Assembly: GCA_032718475.1 (NCBI GenBank)
Contig: JAUCBJ010004209.1
Coordinates: forward strand, 1-21,865
Direction of reading: 5' to 3'
Length of the DNA: 21,865 nucleotides
Origin: Nemertoderma westbladi
Lineage: Eukaryota; Xenacoelomorpha; Nemertodermatida; Nemertodermatidae
Every line of letters starts with the position of its first letter. Positions within the stretch are counted from its first letter, which is position 1. Shown piece after piece: positions 8,669-16,813 of the stretch. The translations under genes were made by a program, and so were the position numbers. The notes under the pieces were generated by a model. The model had not been told where the DNA came from and did no database searches. It saw only the letters and a program-made list of their open reading frames with translations.

Positions 8669-10240
8669 TCGCTTAATTAATTATGGTATTATTTTCATTC
8701 GCGCTAATTATTATAATTTTACTACGATTACGTTACCCCACTGGGACTTCAATAACCTCTGTTTTCGAGAAGCGCTACTCCAGTGAATCATTAAAGACGT
8801 TCCGTGTCTTTGAAAAATCTCAATTTAAATTAGAAAAAAACAACTTAGATATACAATTCCTGCAATCCTGTCTAGACTCTAACGTCATACCTCATTTTTT
8901 GCGATTCAAAACCGCGGACAGTCAACTTATCGGAACTGCGGAGTACTGAGCCTGTCAGAAACGCCTACTCGCAACCGAATTAGCTAATAAACGGCGGATT
9001 GGGAAGGGATTAAAACGTGCCTTAGATTGACAGCGATACAGCCTGAGGTCCATTTTATCAGGCCTTGACTACGCGTTCGTCATCCGGCAAAGTGAACTCT
9101 GCCTAAACCGTCGCCTGAAACACCAAACTAGAACTCACGCAAAGAAACTGATACAACTTCGCCGAGAAGAGTCGCTAACTAAAATCAACCCGGACTCTGT
9201 AATATTTAACTACTCTACTCGCATTCTCACTGATGATGAAAAATCGCTTCTGTGTAAAGGACTTCGCTACTCAATCGTTCCCGATAAAGCTGATTACGCC
9301 GACTTCCTCGTACCATTTGAAAAACTTTATCGCTCCCTCTCCTCTACACCCATCAACCGTGCCGGTGGTTTCTCACGGGAAATTGTGAGAAACCGCTTGA
9401 GAGATACTGCCCTATCCTCCCTCTATAGCTTTAACACAAAAAAACTAAAAAGTAATCTCACTAAAAAAGAGCGCCAAGCTTTAAAACAGCTTTCTGCCGA
9501 CACTGATATCGTTATTGTTAAGCCTGACAAAAAAGGTGTTGTCATCCTTAACAAATGCGATTATATCTCTAAAGTAATGACTGTATTATCAGACAAAAGT
9601 AAATTTAAGGAAATTAACTCTAACCCTGATAACTGGTTTCTAGACTGCATTAGGGCTGAAGACCGCTATAAGAAACTACTGTCGAAACTGAAACCAAACT
9701 GGAATATTACTAAGGAAGATTACAGTAGGTTACAACCAACTGGTACCCATCCCGGTATCCTCAATGGCCTTCCCAAAGTCCATAAGGATGGCTGTCCCAC
9801 TAGACCCATACTATCAGCAATAGGCACTATTCATTCAGTATAATATAGCTAAATTTCTAGTCCCTCAATTACAACCACATACAGTAATCGAACACACAGT
9901 TCGGGATACTTTTTCATTTGTTAAGGAGGTTACTGAACTTAATCCAGGCAAAGATTTATATATGGCCAGCTTTGATGTTAAAAATCTGTTTACAAACGTA
10001 CCTGTTGACGAAACTATTGTAATTTTACTCTCCCAGCTATTTAATGACAGTGATACTGTAGATGGGCTAACAAGGGCGCAGTACAAGAAAATTCTAGAAT
10101 TCTCAGCTAAAAATATAGAATTTATTTTCAATAATAAAAAATTCGTTCAAGTAGATGGGGGTGTCAATGGGCAGTCCGCTGGGTCCAACTTTTGCCAACG
10201 CCTTTTTATGCTTTCATGAAAAACGCTGGCTCAACCAATG

Positions 10241-10612
10241 CCCTACTTCAATCAAACCTTTATTTTACCGACGTTACGTAGATGACTCTTTTATTTTATT
10301 CCGTGATCGGCAACACGCTTATGACTTTATGAAATACCTAAATAAACAGCACAGAAATATAGAGTTTACAGCTGAATTCGAATCTAATGGCTCCCTACAA
10401 TTCTTAGATGTTCTCATTACAAAAAACACAGATAATAAATACATTACATCTGTTTACCATAAACCAACTTTTATAGGCCTGTATACACCATTTGATAGCT
10501 TTATTCCAAATCAATTCAAAATTGCTCTAATTTCAACACTTGTTTATCGAATCCTTATGATTTGTTCTACTTGGTGCCAATTTCATAAGGAAATTAATAT
10601 CCTCCATGGTCT
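10241..10612 (+). repeat. PLE internal duplication, unit 1, left part (372 bp)
   Basis: Starts CCCTACTTCAATC and corresponds to 15342-15713. With 15072-15341 (270 bp) it makes a 642-bp unit that is repeated as 15342-15983. It encodes the RT palm with YVDD. Confidence 0.9.
10609..10612 (+). repeat. Target site duplication GTCT, left copy
   Basis: GTCT immediately precedes the TG of the left LTR, and a second GTCT follows the CA of the right LTR at 15068-15071. Removing the insert and one copy restores the PLE sequence seen uninterrupted at about 15706-15728. Metaviridae typically make 4-5-bp duplications. Confidence 0.9.
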
Positions 10613-10782
10613 TGTAATGGTGTGTGCAGTCTGGCAGTCTGGGTACAGCAGTACTGGTGTCCGGTAGTACTGATGGTAGTATATAAAGAGATGGCTGCTT
10701 TCACTCACTACTACTGACTGAAGTCAGTATGTATATTGTATATCCTTATATCGGTACTCTTTCCTACACGTAGGCCACCACA
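10613..10782 (-). repeat. 3' LTR of the Gypsy element (170 bp)
   Basis: On the minus strand it begins TGTGGTGGCC and ends CCATTACA. The first 78 bp (10705-10782) match the 5' LTR; the remaining ~92 bp do not. The non-shared part contains TATATAAAG reading on the plus strand (10678-10688). Just inside the LTR, the minus strand has AAACGGAGG (10786-10794), a possible polypurine tract. Confidence 0.75.
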
Positions 10783-10925
10783 CAGCCTCCGTTTAAATAG
10801 CGGAGCTGTAAAATAACAAATAATGAATTTAGAAGAAATAGTCACAAACTGAAAGTAAATGTAGTACGTCCAAACAGTCTAAGTTATTGCTTAATAATAG
10901 TGATAAGTGTTCCTATTGGTTGAAA

Positions 10926-13770
10926 TCACAACTCGGCCAGATCGAGTCTTAGTTTGCTCATCACTGGAGGGTGCTGTGACTGGTTGCCAAGGTCTGGTGG
11001 TCGTGGTCCCGTAGGGGTCAATATAGGTGCTCCCGGGGTTGCTTGTTTCGCTATATAGGGTTTTAGTCTGGAGACGCTAACAGTGTTATGTTTCCCTTTC
11101 TGTTCTATAATGACGGTAGCTCCGTTGTTCTCGATATCTCAAAAGGGCCGGTGTAAGGGCCTCTACAGGGCGCCTTATACGGTCGATGCGCAGCCACACA
11201 TGAGAAGTTCCCTCGGGAAGGTACGTGCGAGTCTTGGTACTCAAAATAGGCTGTTGTTGTCGGTATATATGATTCGATGGATCGGAAAATGAGTTTAGAT
11301 TGTCCAAAATTGTTGACGAGTTTGAAAGTGACTGAACGAGTGGTTTACATGGAAACCTTGGGGACTCTCCCGTAATAAGTGAAAATGGGGATGGACTGGT
11401 GTCGTTGGGGGTGTTTCTTAATGACCATAGGATGGCTGAAAGAGAAGTAAACCAGTCGGTTTCACGAGCACGGATAGCTTCTTTCAGTCTATGGTGCATC
11501 CGTTCCACCATACCTTTTGTCTGAGGGTGATACGAAGTTGTAGGTAGTCGAACGAATCCGAGATTACTGGCAATGTTGGCGAAAAGATATGACTCAAATT
11601 GGCTGCCTTTATCGCTGACAATGTGTAAGGGCATACTAAATATGGATATCCAACCATCGATAAGTGCTTTGGCCACCGTTGTTGTTAATGTATCAGCAAC
11701 CGGCACCGCCATGGGCCAGCCTGAAAATCTATCAATTGCTGTTACAACGTAGGAAAAGTTACAAATAGTGGGCAATGGACCCACAATATCAATGTGTATA
11801 ATATCGAATCATTCAGTGACGATTGGCATTGGATGGTTTGGTCTGTGAATGTGGCGAACAATTTTAGCGCGTTGATAATGTTCGCATTCCCGTACCCACT
11901 GCTGAATGTCCCTCTTTGCCTTGGGCCAAAAGTAGCGAGATAATATTAGGCGTTGTGTCGCTGTCCGACCTGGGTGAGCTACATTATGAGCTTGTTGAAA
12001 AATTGAAAATCTGAGATTTTCTGTAATATAGGGTCGAGGATAAGAAGAATTTGTGTCACATGCGATTGTAAGAGAACCAAAGGGAAGTTTAGTGAGGGTT
12101 GAAGGAAGTTCTACTCCCCCTTGGGATTGTTGTGTAGCCGGTAAGTCGCAAACGGCAGTAGAAATACTGGCAATAAGCGGTGTCGGGCCTTCCAATTCTG
12201 GTAATATCTGATCTTCCATTGGTTGGTTGGATGAGTCGGGTGGTCGGGATAATAAATCGGCTACAATATTTTCACGGCCAGGAATATAGCGAACTTCATC
12301 CACATATTCCGCTATTGTGGCAAATCGATGATTTTGCCAATGAGAATTGGCGTTAGTTCTTTTATGGATCGCAGAAACCAACGGTTTGTGGTCTGTAAGT
12401 GCAATGGTTTGCAGCGATTCTATATATGGCCTGAAATGCAACACAGCACTGGAGAGGGCGAGGAGTTCACGCTCAAATGCTGATCGTTGTGAATCCGTTG
12501 TACTTAAACGTTTGGAAAAGAATGACAAGGGTTGGTCATTGACTGATAAAACGCCTCCTATTGCCAAATCGGAAGCATCAGTAGTTAATATGAATTTCTT
12601 GGCATCTGGTGGTGGATGTGTAAGAATGACTCATTGTTGTAATACTTCGAGGATTCTTGTGTATGAGTCTTGGTGATGTTGGAGCCAGTTAAACTGAGGA
12701 CTGACTCCTTTGCGGGGTTGAGTGTCGTTTAATAGTTCTTGGAGTGGAATTAAAATCTCCGCAGCACGAGGTAGGAAACGGCGATAAAAGTTTATGGCCC
12801 CCAGTTGGCTTCTAAGTTCCTTGTAAGAAGTGGGGATGGACAGTGCGCAAATTTCACTCACTTTAGATGTCGAGGGCGATATTCCATCTGAACTAATGTT
12901 AAATCCGAGAAAATCGAGATCCGGAACGGCGAATACGCATTTGTTGGGATTTACGTGTAAACTGTAACAATCTAGACGCTGAAATAATTGAATAAGATCG
13001 GCTTTGTGAGTTTCCATATCAGGAGAACTGCAGATAACGTCGTCGTAAAATGGGAAGGTTCTCTCTCCTAGTCCATGAAGAGCCTTGTGGACGTGGCGGT
13101 TGAAGTGGGGTCCAGTGTTTTTCATCCCGAATGGCATACGGATAAACTCAAAGAGTCCAAATGGAGTTGTTATTGCCGTTTTAGGGATATCACTATCCTT
13201 AACGGGGATAACATGGTACGCTTTGACTAAATCTATCTTGGAAAAGACGGTACATCCGTGTAAGAATGCGTTGGCGTCACGAGGGTCCGGTGTCGGATAA
13301 CTATCTTTCTTTGTTACAGAGTTTAGACGGCGGTAATCACCACAGGGTCGGTACGTCCGATCTTTCTTTGTTACCATGTGTAATGGTGATGACCATTCAG
13401 AGGCCGATGGACGAATAATTCCAAGCTTTAACAGTTCGTTAAAATAGTTCTTGGCAGTTGCTAACTTATCTGGCGCTAAACGTCGAGGTTTACTTTGTAT
13501 CGGTGGGCCTTCTGTTTCAATAGAAAATTCTATCGTTGATTGGGGAGATTCAGTATAATCTGGTAACTTGAATAGATGTTGGAAGGGCTCCATAGAAACA
13601 AGAATCGATGTAGGGAATTCTGGAAGGGATGACTTTACCAAAGGAGTTGGGGGTGCTCGTTGCAGTTGCAGGGAAGCAACCAATCCTGTGATGCTGTCTT
13701 GGAGTACAGACAAATTACAATTGACTAACAGTTTATTCGGCACCAAGTATCGCCTGGGTAACGTCAGCAA
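10926..13770 (-). pseudogene. Gypsy pol: RT, RNase H and integrase, broken
   Basis: One frame runs from 13770 to near 11150 with two in-frame TGA stops (12631-12633 and 11809-11811). RT: KPRRLAPDKL, FSKIDLVKAYHVIPV (first Asp), MPFGMKNTG and FYDDVICSS (catalytic DD). RNase H: TTDASDLAIGG, then FERELLALSS, TDHKPL and NIVADLLSR. Integrase zinc finger: the HNVAH pair, then CEHYQ, where the second Cys is Tyr. Integrase core: HIDIVGPLP (D), SDKGSQFES (D) and KGMVERMHH (E), all retained. After frameshifts near 11150 and 11110, the C-terminal tail reads TVIIEQKGKHNTVSVSRLKPY and ends at TGA 10926-10928. The frame upstream of 13770 is out of phase with protease, probably from a small deletion at the junction. 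Confidence 0.9.
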
Positions 13771-14080
13771 TTATAAACTGGTGAAAGTATTCCCGTCGTA
13801 GACGTTTCAGTTTAATAACCATATTCGCTCGGCCATATGTCTGAATTGGATGGCCATCTGCAGCACATAATTCATCTGTAGAGAGTTCAATAATATGTGA
13901 ATCAGCGAGTTGTGGGGGCAGAACACTGTAACAAGCTCCGGTATCGATCAGGAAACGGGTGAGTTTGTTACCAACTTTGGCCTCCAAAGTGGGCGATTTG
14001 TGAAACGCCCCCAGTGCTGAAATCGCTGCAACAGAGGGGGAGTCTAGTTTCCCTGATCCGGCGAGTTGTCCCTTGAGTTC
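13733..14080 (-). CDS. Gypsy aspartic protease, -1 frame relative to gag
   Basis: Retroviral-type aspartic protease, expected to cut the Gag-Pol polyprotein. The frame opens after a TGA at 14081-14083 and has no ATG near the start. It overlaps the gag end by 37 bp in the -1 phase, as expected if it is reached by ribosomal frameshifting at GGGAAAC. Landmarks: DSPSV and AISALGAF, then TRFLIDTGACYSVLPP with the catalytic DTG, the middle strand YGRANMVIKL, and ADVTQAILGAE, equivalent to the ILGADFL motif before RT. It ends at a TAA (13733-13735) one frame away from RT. In related elements protease and RT share a frame, so this second shift is probably a mutation. Confidence 0.82.
   Translation of the reverse strand, partial: ELKGQLAGSGKLDSPSVAAISALGAFHKSPTLEAKVGNKLTRFLIDTGACYSVLPPQLADSHIIELSTDELCAADGHPIQTYGRANMVIKLKRLRREYFHQFIIADVTQAILGAE
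13993..14053 (-). promoter_or_regulatory. Programmed -1 ribosomal frameshift signal (slippery site plus pseudoknot)
   Basis: Minus strand: slippery heptamer GGGAAAC (14053-14047) read as G GGA AAC in the gag frame, directly followed by the gag TAG. A 6-nt spacer (TAGACT) follows. Stem 1 is CCCCC-TC-TGTTG (14040-14029) with CAGCA-CT-GGGGG (14019-14008). Loop 1 is CA. Stem 2 is GCGATTT (14026-14020) with AAATCGC (13999-13993), 7 perfect pairs. Loop 3 is 8 nt. Slipping back one base gives GGG AAA CTA, which enters the protease frame exactly. Confidence 0.82.
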
Positions 14081-14907
14081 TCACGAGAAACGTCACGAGA
14101 AAAGATGCATGGTCGATGGCTGTCACTCTTGGGAAACTGACACCAAGTTGTACAGTTTTTAGCTGCTCTGCCGAAGAATATATGAGAACGGCAGATTTTT
14201 GGACGCTGGTTGCGTGAGAATGGAATAATGGTACGTTGGTAGCTACGATTTGGGTAAGATGATGAACCGGCTGAGTCGTCCGAATATCGATTGGATTGGT
14301 ACCGCGGCAGGGACTTGTGATCCGGCGAGCGGCCCCTGTAATATGAATCGGGTGAACCAGGACGATCACGGGAATATGAATTGGTTGAACGAGGATTATC
14401 ACGTGAATATGAACCAACAGAATAAATCGGCATCTTGTTGACTGTGGCAGCGATGATGGTATCCGCAATCTTCAGGAATTCCTCCAGTGGATTCTTCGCT
14501 TGGGTGGCGAGAGCTGACTTCGCTGCCTCTGTGGGCATTGCTTCTATTACTCGAGCGATCAGTTCTTGTTCGCTACGCTGTGGCATGTCCGCGGCGTTTG
14601 CCAGAAGTTTCAGGCGGTGAACTGCCTGTGAAGGACGCTCTCCTTCGTGCAGAGAGAATGTTGCGATAGCCCGGCGAATAAGATCGTACTGCGATTCACC
14701 CAACGTGTTTTTAAGCATATCTTTTACCTCGTCATACGTTTTAACGTCGGCTGTGGCGATAAGAGCGGCTTGTTCGGTAGGAAGGAGCGTCAGTAGAAGA
14801 TTAACCTGGTCTTCTGCCTTGGTTTTCTCCAGAACGAAATAAGCCTCTAGTTGACGGAACCATATACTTGGGTGTTGGAGTGAAAAAGGTGGAAGACGGC
14901 TTGCCAT
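14044..14907 (-). CDS. Gypsy Gag (capsid and Cys/His box)
   Basis: Intact 287-residue Gag, the structural protein that packages the element RNA. It starts at ATG 14907 (MASRLPPFS). The capsid region has IWFRQLEAYFVLEK (about residues 16-29), the LLPTEQAALI helix and YDEVKDML. A matrix/capsid tail follows with ERPSQAVHRLKLLA, MPTEAAKSAL and LEEFLKIADTI. A basic Ser/Arg/Tyr-rich linker (SYSRDRPGS and similar repeats, about residues 165-225) precedes a Cys/His box reading ICRSH, then FGRAAKNCTTWC. This resembles the C-xx-H...FG..A..C...C form of some Gypsy clades rather than a classical CCHC knuckle. The stop TAG lies directly after the slippery heptamer. Confidence 0.88.
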   Translation of the reverse strand: MASRLPPFSLQHPSIWFRQLEAYFVLEKTKAEDQVNLLLTLLPTEQAALIATADVKTYDEVKDMLKNTLGESQYDLIRRAIATFSLHEGERPSQAVHRLKLLANAADMPQRSEQELIARVIEAMPTEAAKSALATQAKNPLEEFLKIADTIIAATVNKMPIYSVGSYSRDNPRSTNSYSRDRPGSPDSYYRGRSPDHKSLPRYQSNRYSDDSAGSSSYPNRSYQRTIIPFSRNQRPKICRSHIFFGRAAKNCTTWCQFPKSDSHRPCIFSRDVSRENSRDNSPDQGN

Positions 14908-14991
14908 AATATCCAGATAGTGTAAAGAGTATTATTATAGTTCAGAATAAACTTACAGGTTTTTCAGTTGTTATTTATTTATCCAGTCAGG

Positions 14992-15067
14992 TCACTACTA
15001 CTGACTGAAGTCAGTATGTATATTGTATATCCTTATATCGGTACTCTCCTACACGTAGGCCACCACA
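14992..15067 (-). repeat. 5' LTR of the Gypsy element (shared outer part)
   Basis: On the minus strand it begins TGTGGTGGCC at 15067 and matches the 3' LTR for about 76 bp with a 2-bp indel. It contains TATAAGG at 15037-15031 and a TTCAGTC initiator-like box about 30 nt downstream (15009-15003), a plausible core promoter. Beyond 14992 it stops matching the 3' LTR. That stretch has AATAAATAAATAA and then TTTACA near 14921, which may be the true inner end. No primer-binding site could be fixed. Confidence 0.7.
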
Positions 15068-15071
15068 GTCT
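15068..15071 (+). repeat. Target site duplication GTCT, right copy
   Basis: Follows the CA end of the 5' LTR (15066-15067) and pairs with 10609-10612. Confidence 0.9.
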
Positions 15072-15341
15072 ATTGTCCCTCAATGGTTACTCTAAGCACT
15101 TACTGTCCATGGCTACTGATAGGATAACAGTTAAATGTATGACAGGTTCTAAACCGACTTTCCCCACTGTTCCTAAACGTCCGGTCTATCTTGTACTACC
15201 GTTCATTGGTTCATACTCAATCCTGCTTAAAAAACGACTCCAGTTACTTAGCAAAGCGTTTCCCCAATGTAATTTTAAGATTATTTTTCGCCCTACACGT
15301 AGGTTAGGAGTTCACTTTCCATTTGAGGATAGACTTCCCCT
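15072..15341 (+). repeat. PLE internal duplication, unit 1, right part (270 bp)
   Basis: Starts ATTGTCCCTCAATGG and ends GACTTCCCCT; it corresponds to 15714-15983. Differences from unit 2 include GGTTACTCT versus GGTTACCCT and TTGAGGAT versus TTAAGGAT. Confidence 0.9.
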
Positions 15342-15983
15342 CCCTACTGCAATCAAACCTTTATTTTACCGACGTTACGTAGATGACTCTTTTATTTTAT
15401 TCCGTGATCGGCAACAGGCTTATGACTTTATGAAATACCTAAATAAACAGCACAGAAATATAGAGTTTACAGCTGAATTCGAATCTAATGGCTCCCTACA
15501 ATTCTTAGATGTTCTCATTACAAAAAACACAGATAATAAATACATTACATCTGTTTACCGTAAACCAACTTTTACAGGCCTGTATACACCATTTGATAGC
15601 TTTATTCCAGATCAATTCAAAATTGCTCTAATTTCAACACTTGTTTATCAAATCCTTATGATTTGTTCTACTTGGTGCCAATTTCATAAGGAAATTAATA
15701 TCCTCCATGGTCTATTGTCCCTCAATGGTTACCCTAAGCACTTACTGTCCATGGCTACTGATAGGATAACAGTTAAATGTATGACAGGTTCTAAACCGAC
15801 TTTCCCCACTGTTCCTAAACGTCCGGTCTATCTTGTACTACCGTTCATTGGTTCATACTCAATCCTGCTTAAAAATCGACTACAGTTACTTAGCAAAGCG
15901 TTTCCCCAATGTAATTTTAAGATTATTTTTCGCCCTACACGTAGGTTAGGAGTTCACTTTCCATTTAAGGATAGACTTCCCCT
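15342..15983 (+). repeat. PLE internal duplication, unit 2 (642 bp)
   Basis: Direct repeat of 10241-10612 plus 15072-15341. It is 642 bp, a multiple of three, so the reading frame is kept. It joins GACTTCCCCT to CCCTACTGCAATC at its left edge. Confidence 0.9.
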
Positions 15984-16654
15984 GTGTCTCAGACCTCTTG
16001 CTATATATAAATTTACGTGCAGTAGATGCAATGCTACATACATCGGTAAAACCGAGCGTCACTACAAAGCAAGGATCAGCGAACACTTGGGAGTTTCCCC
16101 TCGAACAGGAAAAGCTTCAGCCTCTCCCAAACACTCCACTGTACGAGAACACGCCCTAGACGAGGATCACACCTTTAATTACAATGACTTCTCAATAATA
16201 GGTAGAGCTGATACTAATTACGACCTATTAATTAAAGAAAGCCTAGTTATCTCCCGCCACAGACCTACTCTAAATATTCAGGGAACCTCATTCCCTTTAC
16301 TATTGTTCTAAAAACTACACACACTACATAGACCGTATCTACAGTACTATACAGTATGTATTAATTAATATTGGTGTTGTACTCATTATCAATTTAGTTG
16401 TCTGATTTCATGATTTTACCGTGCACTATTTTACTTAATTCAGTATTATGTATGCAAGTAGTTAGGCTCCTATATCTTGTATTGTAATGTTTTCACATAT
16501 TTTGCAGTAATATTAATAATTTAGAATGTAATTTAAACTTTATGTATCTTACTGTAGTATTGGCTGATGATGGTTTAATGTAATAAATCGAAACGTTCCG
16601 CTTAATTAATTATGGCATTATTTTCATTCGCGCTAATTATTATAATTTTACTAC
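15908..16654 (+). repeat. Right pLTR of the PLE
   Basis: Direct copy of 7976-8724. It ends TTATAATTTTACTA at 16654, after which similarity to the left copy stops and unrelated sequence begins. Confidence 0.85.
16561..16597 (+). ncRNA. Hammerhead-ribozyme-like core in right pLTR, possibly degenerate
   Basis: CTGATGA at 16564-16570 and GAAAC at 16590-16594 with the same GGTTT/AAATC stem as the left copy, followed by GTT. One base downstream differs (GTTCCGC versus GTTTCGC). Same caveats as the left copy. Confidence 0.42.
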
Positions 16655-16675
16655 CCTATTAATTATCTCATCTTT

Positions 16676-16710
16676 TCTAGTTCGAGGGTTCGAGTCCCAC
16701 AAGGGAACAT
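16676..16710 (+). other. tRNA-like B-box fragment
   Basis: GGTTCGAGTCC at 16687-16697 matches the RNA polymerase III B-box, within a T-arm-like stem (GGG/CCC). No A-box or 5' acceptor strand is visible upstream, where the PLE ends. It may be a tRNA or SINE remnant cut by the PLE insertion. Confidence 0.35.
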
Positions 16711-16813
16711 TTAATTCTTTTATGATATTTCTAATGGTTTATTGAATTCAAGGGCACACACATTGAGGAAGGGAATTACAGTTAGGTGTAATTAAATTGA
16801 ATTTGCTTATTAG

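Larger units (their letters stand above)
7976..8724 (+). repeat. Left pLTR of the PLE
   Basis: Near-identical to 15908-16654. The main differences are a few substitutions and a 3-bp indel near 8545 (CTTCTCGTATTG versus CTTGTATTG). It contains the GIY-YIG coding end and about 345 bp of non-coding tail, including the hammerhead-like core, and ends just after the ATG of the downstream ORF. Confidence 0.85.
8683..10612 (+). pseudogene. PLE polyprotein, N-terminal region and RT (first part)
   Basis: Reverse transcriptase of the PLE, broken by two stops and two frameshifts. The ATG at 8683 lies at the end of the left pLTR and opens with a hydrophobic stretch (LFSFALIIIILL). The N-terminal domain has FLQSCLDSNVIPHFLRF, then a TGA at 8947-8949 and another at 9028-9030 in the same frame. 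NYSTRILTDDEKSLLCKGL (about 9200-9258) and NGLPKVHKDG (about 9760-9789, RT entry block) follow. A frameshift near 9840 leads to MASFDVKNLFTNVPVDE (9962 onward, first catalytic Asp). A second frameshift in a G5 run near 10156 leads to MGSPLGPTFANAFL and the palm YRRYVDDSFILF (YVDD at 10275-10286). The frame is open to 10612, where the Gypsy element interrupts it; it resumes in phase at 15072. Confidence 0.9.
10613..15067 (-). mobile_element. Ty3/Gypsy LTR retrotransposon, decayed, nested in the PLE
   Basis: A 4455-bp element on the minus strand, bounded by TG...CA and a GTCT duplication. Order from its 5' end: LTR, gag, protease, RT, RNase H, integrase, LTR. No envelope gene is present. The integrase after RNase H places it in Ty3/Gypsy (Metaviridae) rather than Copia. 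Two in-frame TGA stops and two or three small frameshifts disable pol, while gag is intact. Confidence 0.93.
15068..16311 (+). pseudogene. PLE polyprotein, second part: linker, duplicated palm, linker, GIY-YIG
   Basis: Continuous open frame from the Gypsy insertion point to the natural TAA. Upstream in-frame sequence from 14968 belongs to the LTR and is not part of the gene. Order: end of RT thumb (LLSLNGYSKHLLSMATD), linker 1 (VYLVLPFIGSYS, then RPTRRLGVHFPFEDRLPL), a second RT palm (PLFYRRYVDDSFILF, YVDD at 15376-15387, then RKPTFTGLYTPFDSFIP), the thumb again, linker 2, and the GIY-YIG endonuclease (YKFTCSRCNATYIGKT, ARISEH, KESLVISRHRPTLN). The palm-thumb-linker unit thus occurs twice. 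The first part is at 8683-10612, and the phase is preserved across the insertion. Function of the doubled protein is unknown. Confidence 0.88.
7976..16654 (+). mobile_element. Composite Penelope-like element with two pLTRs, interrupted by Ty3/Gypsy
   Basis: The element runs left pLTR (7976-8724), body with RT (8725-10612), Gypsy insertion (10613-15067, plus the second GTCT copy at 15068-15071), remainder of RT and GIY-YIG, and right pLTR (15908-16654). The two pLTRs are direct copies of each other (749 and 747 bp). They contain the C-terminal linker, the GIY-YIG endonuclease, a 3' non-coding tail and a hammerhead-like core. PLEs are known to occur as such partial tandems. The left copy is 5'-truncated at 7976. 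Both pLTR ends stop at TTATAATTTTACTA: on the left it runs straight into the next ORF, and on the right into unrelated flank. Confidence 0.87.

Noticed and set aside
10783-10805. CCTCCGTTT...AGCGGAG palindrome as a copy of the CTCCGTTA family
   Set aside because: It is adjacent to the 3' LTR where a polypurine tract is expected, and only the CTCCG core matches.
13968-14468. 166-codon minus-strand frame overlapping gag
   Set aside because: It is the third frame of the gag region; gag and protease in the other two frames carry the recognisable motifs.
14968-15067. N-terminal ~33 codons of the open frame that continues into PLE coding sequence
   Set aside because: They lie in the Gypsy LTR and leader. 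The fusion frame is an accident of insertion, and the PLE gene resumes only at 15068-15072.
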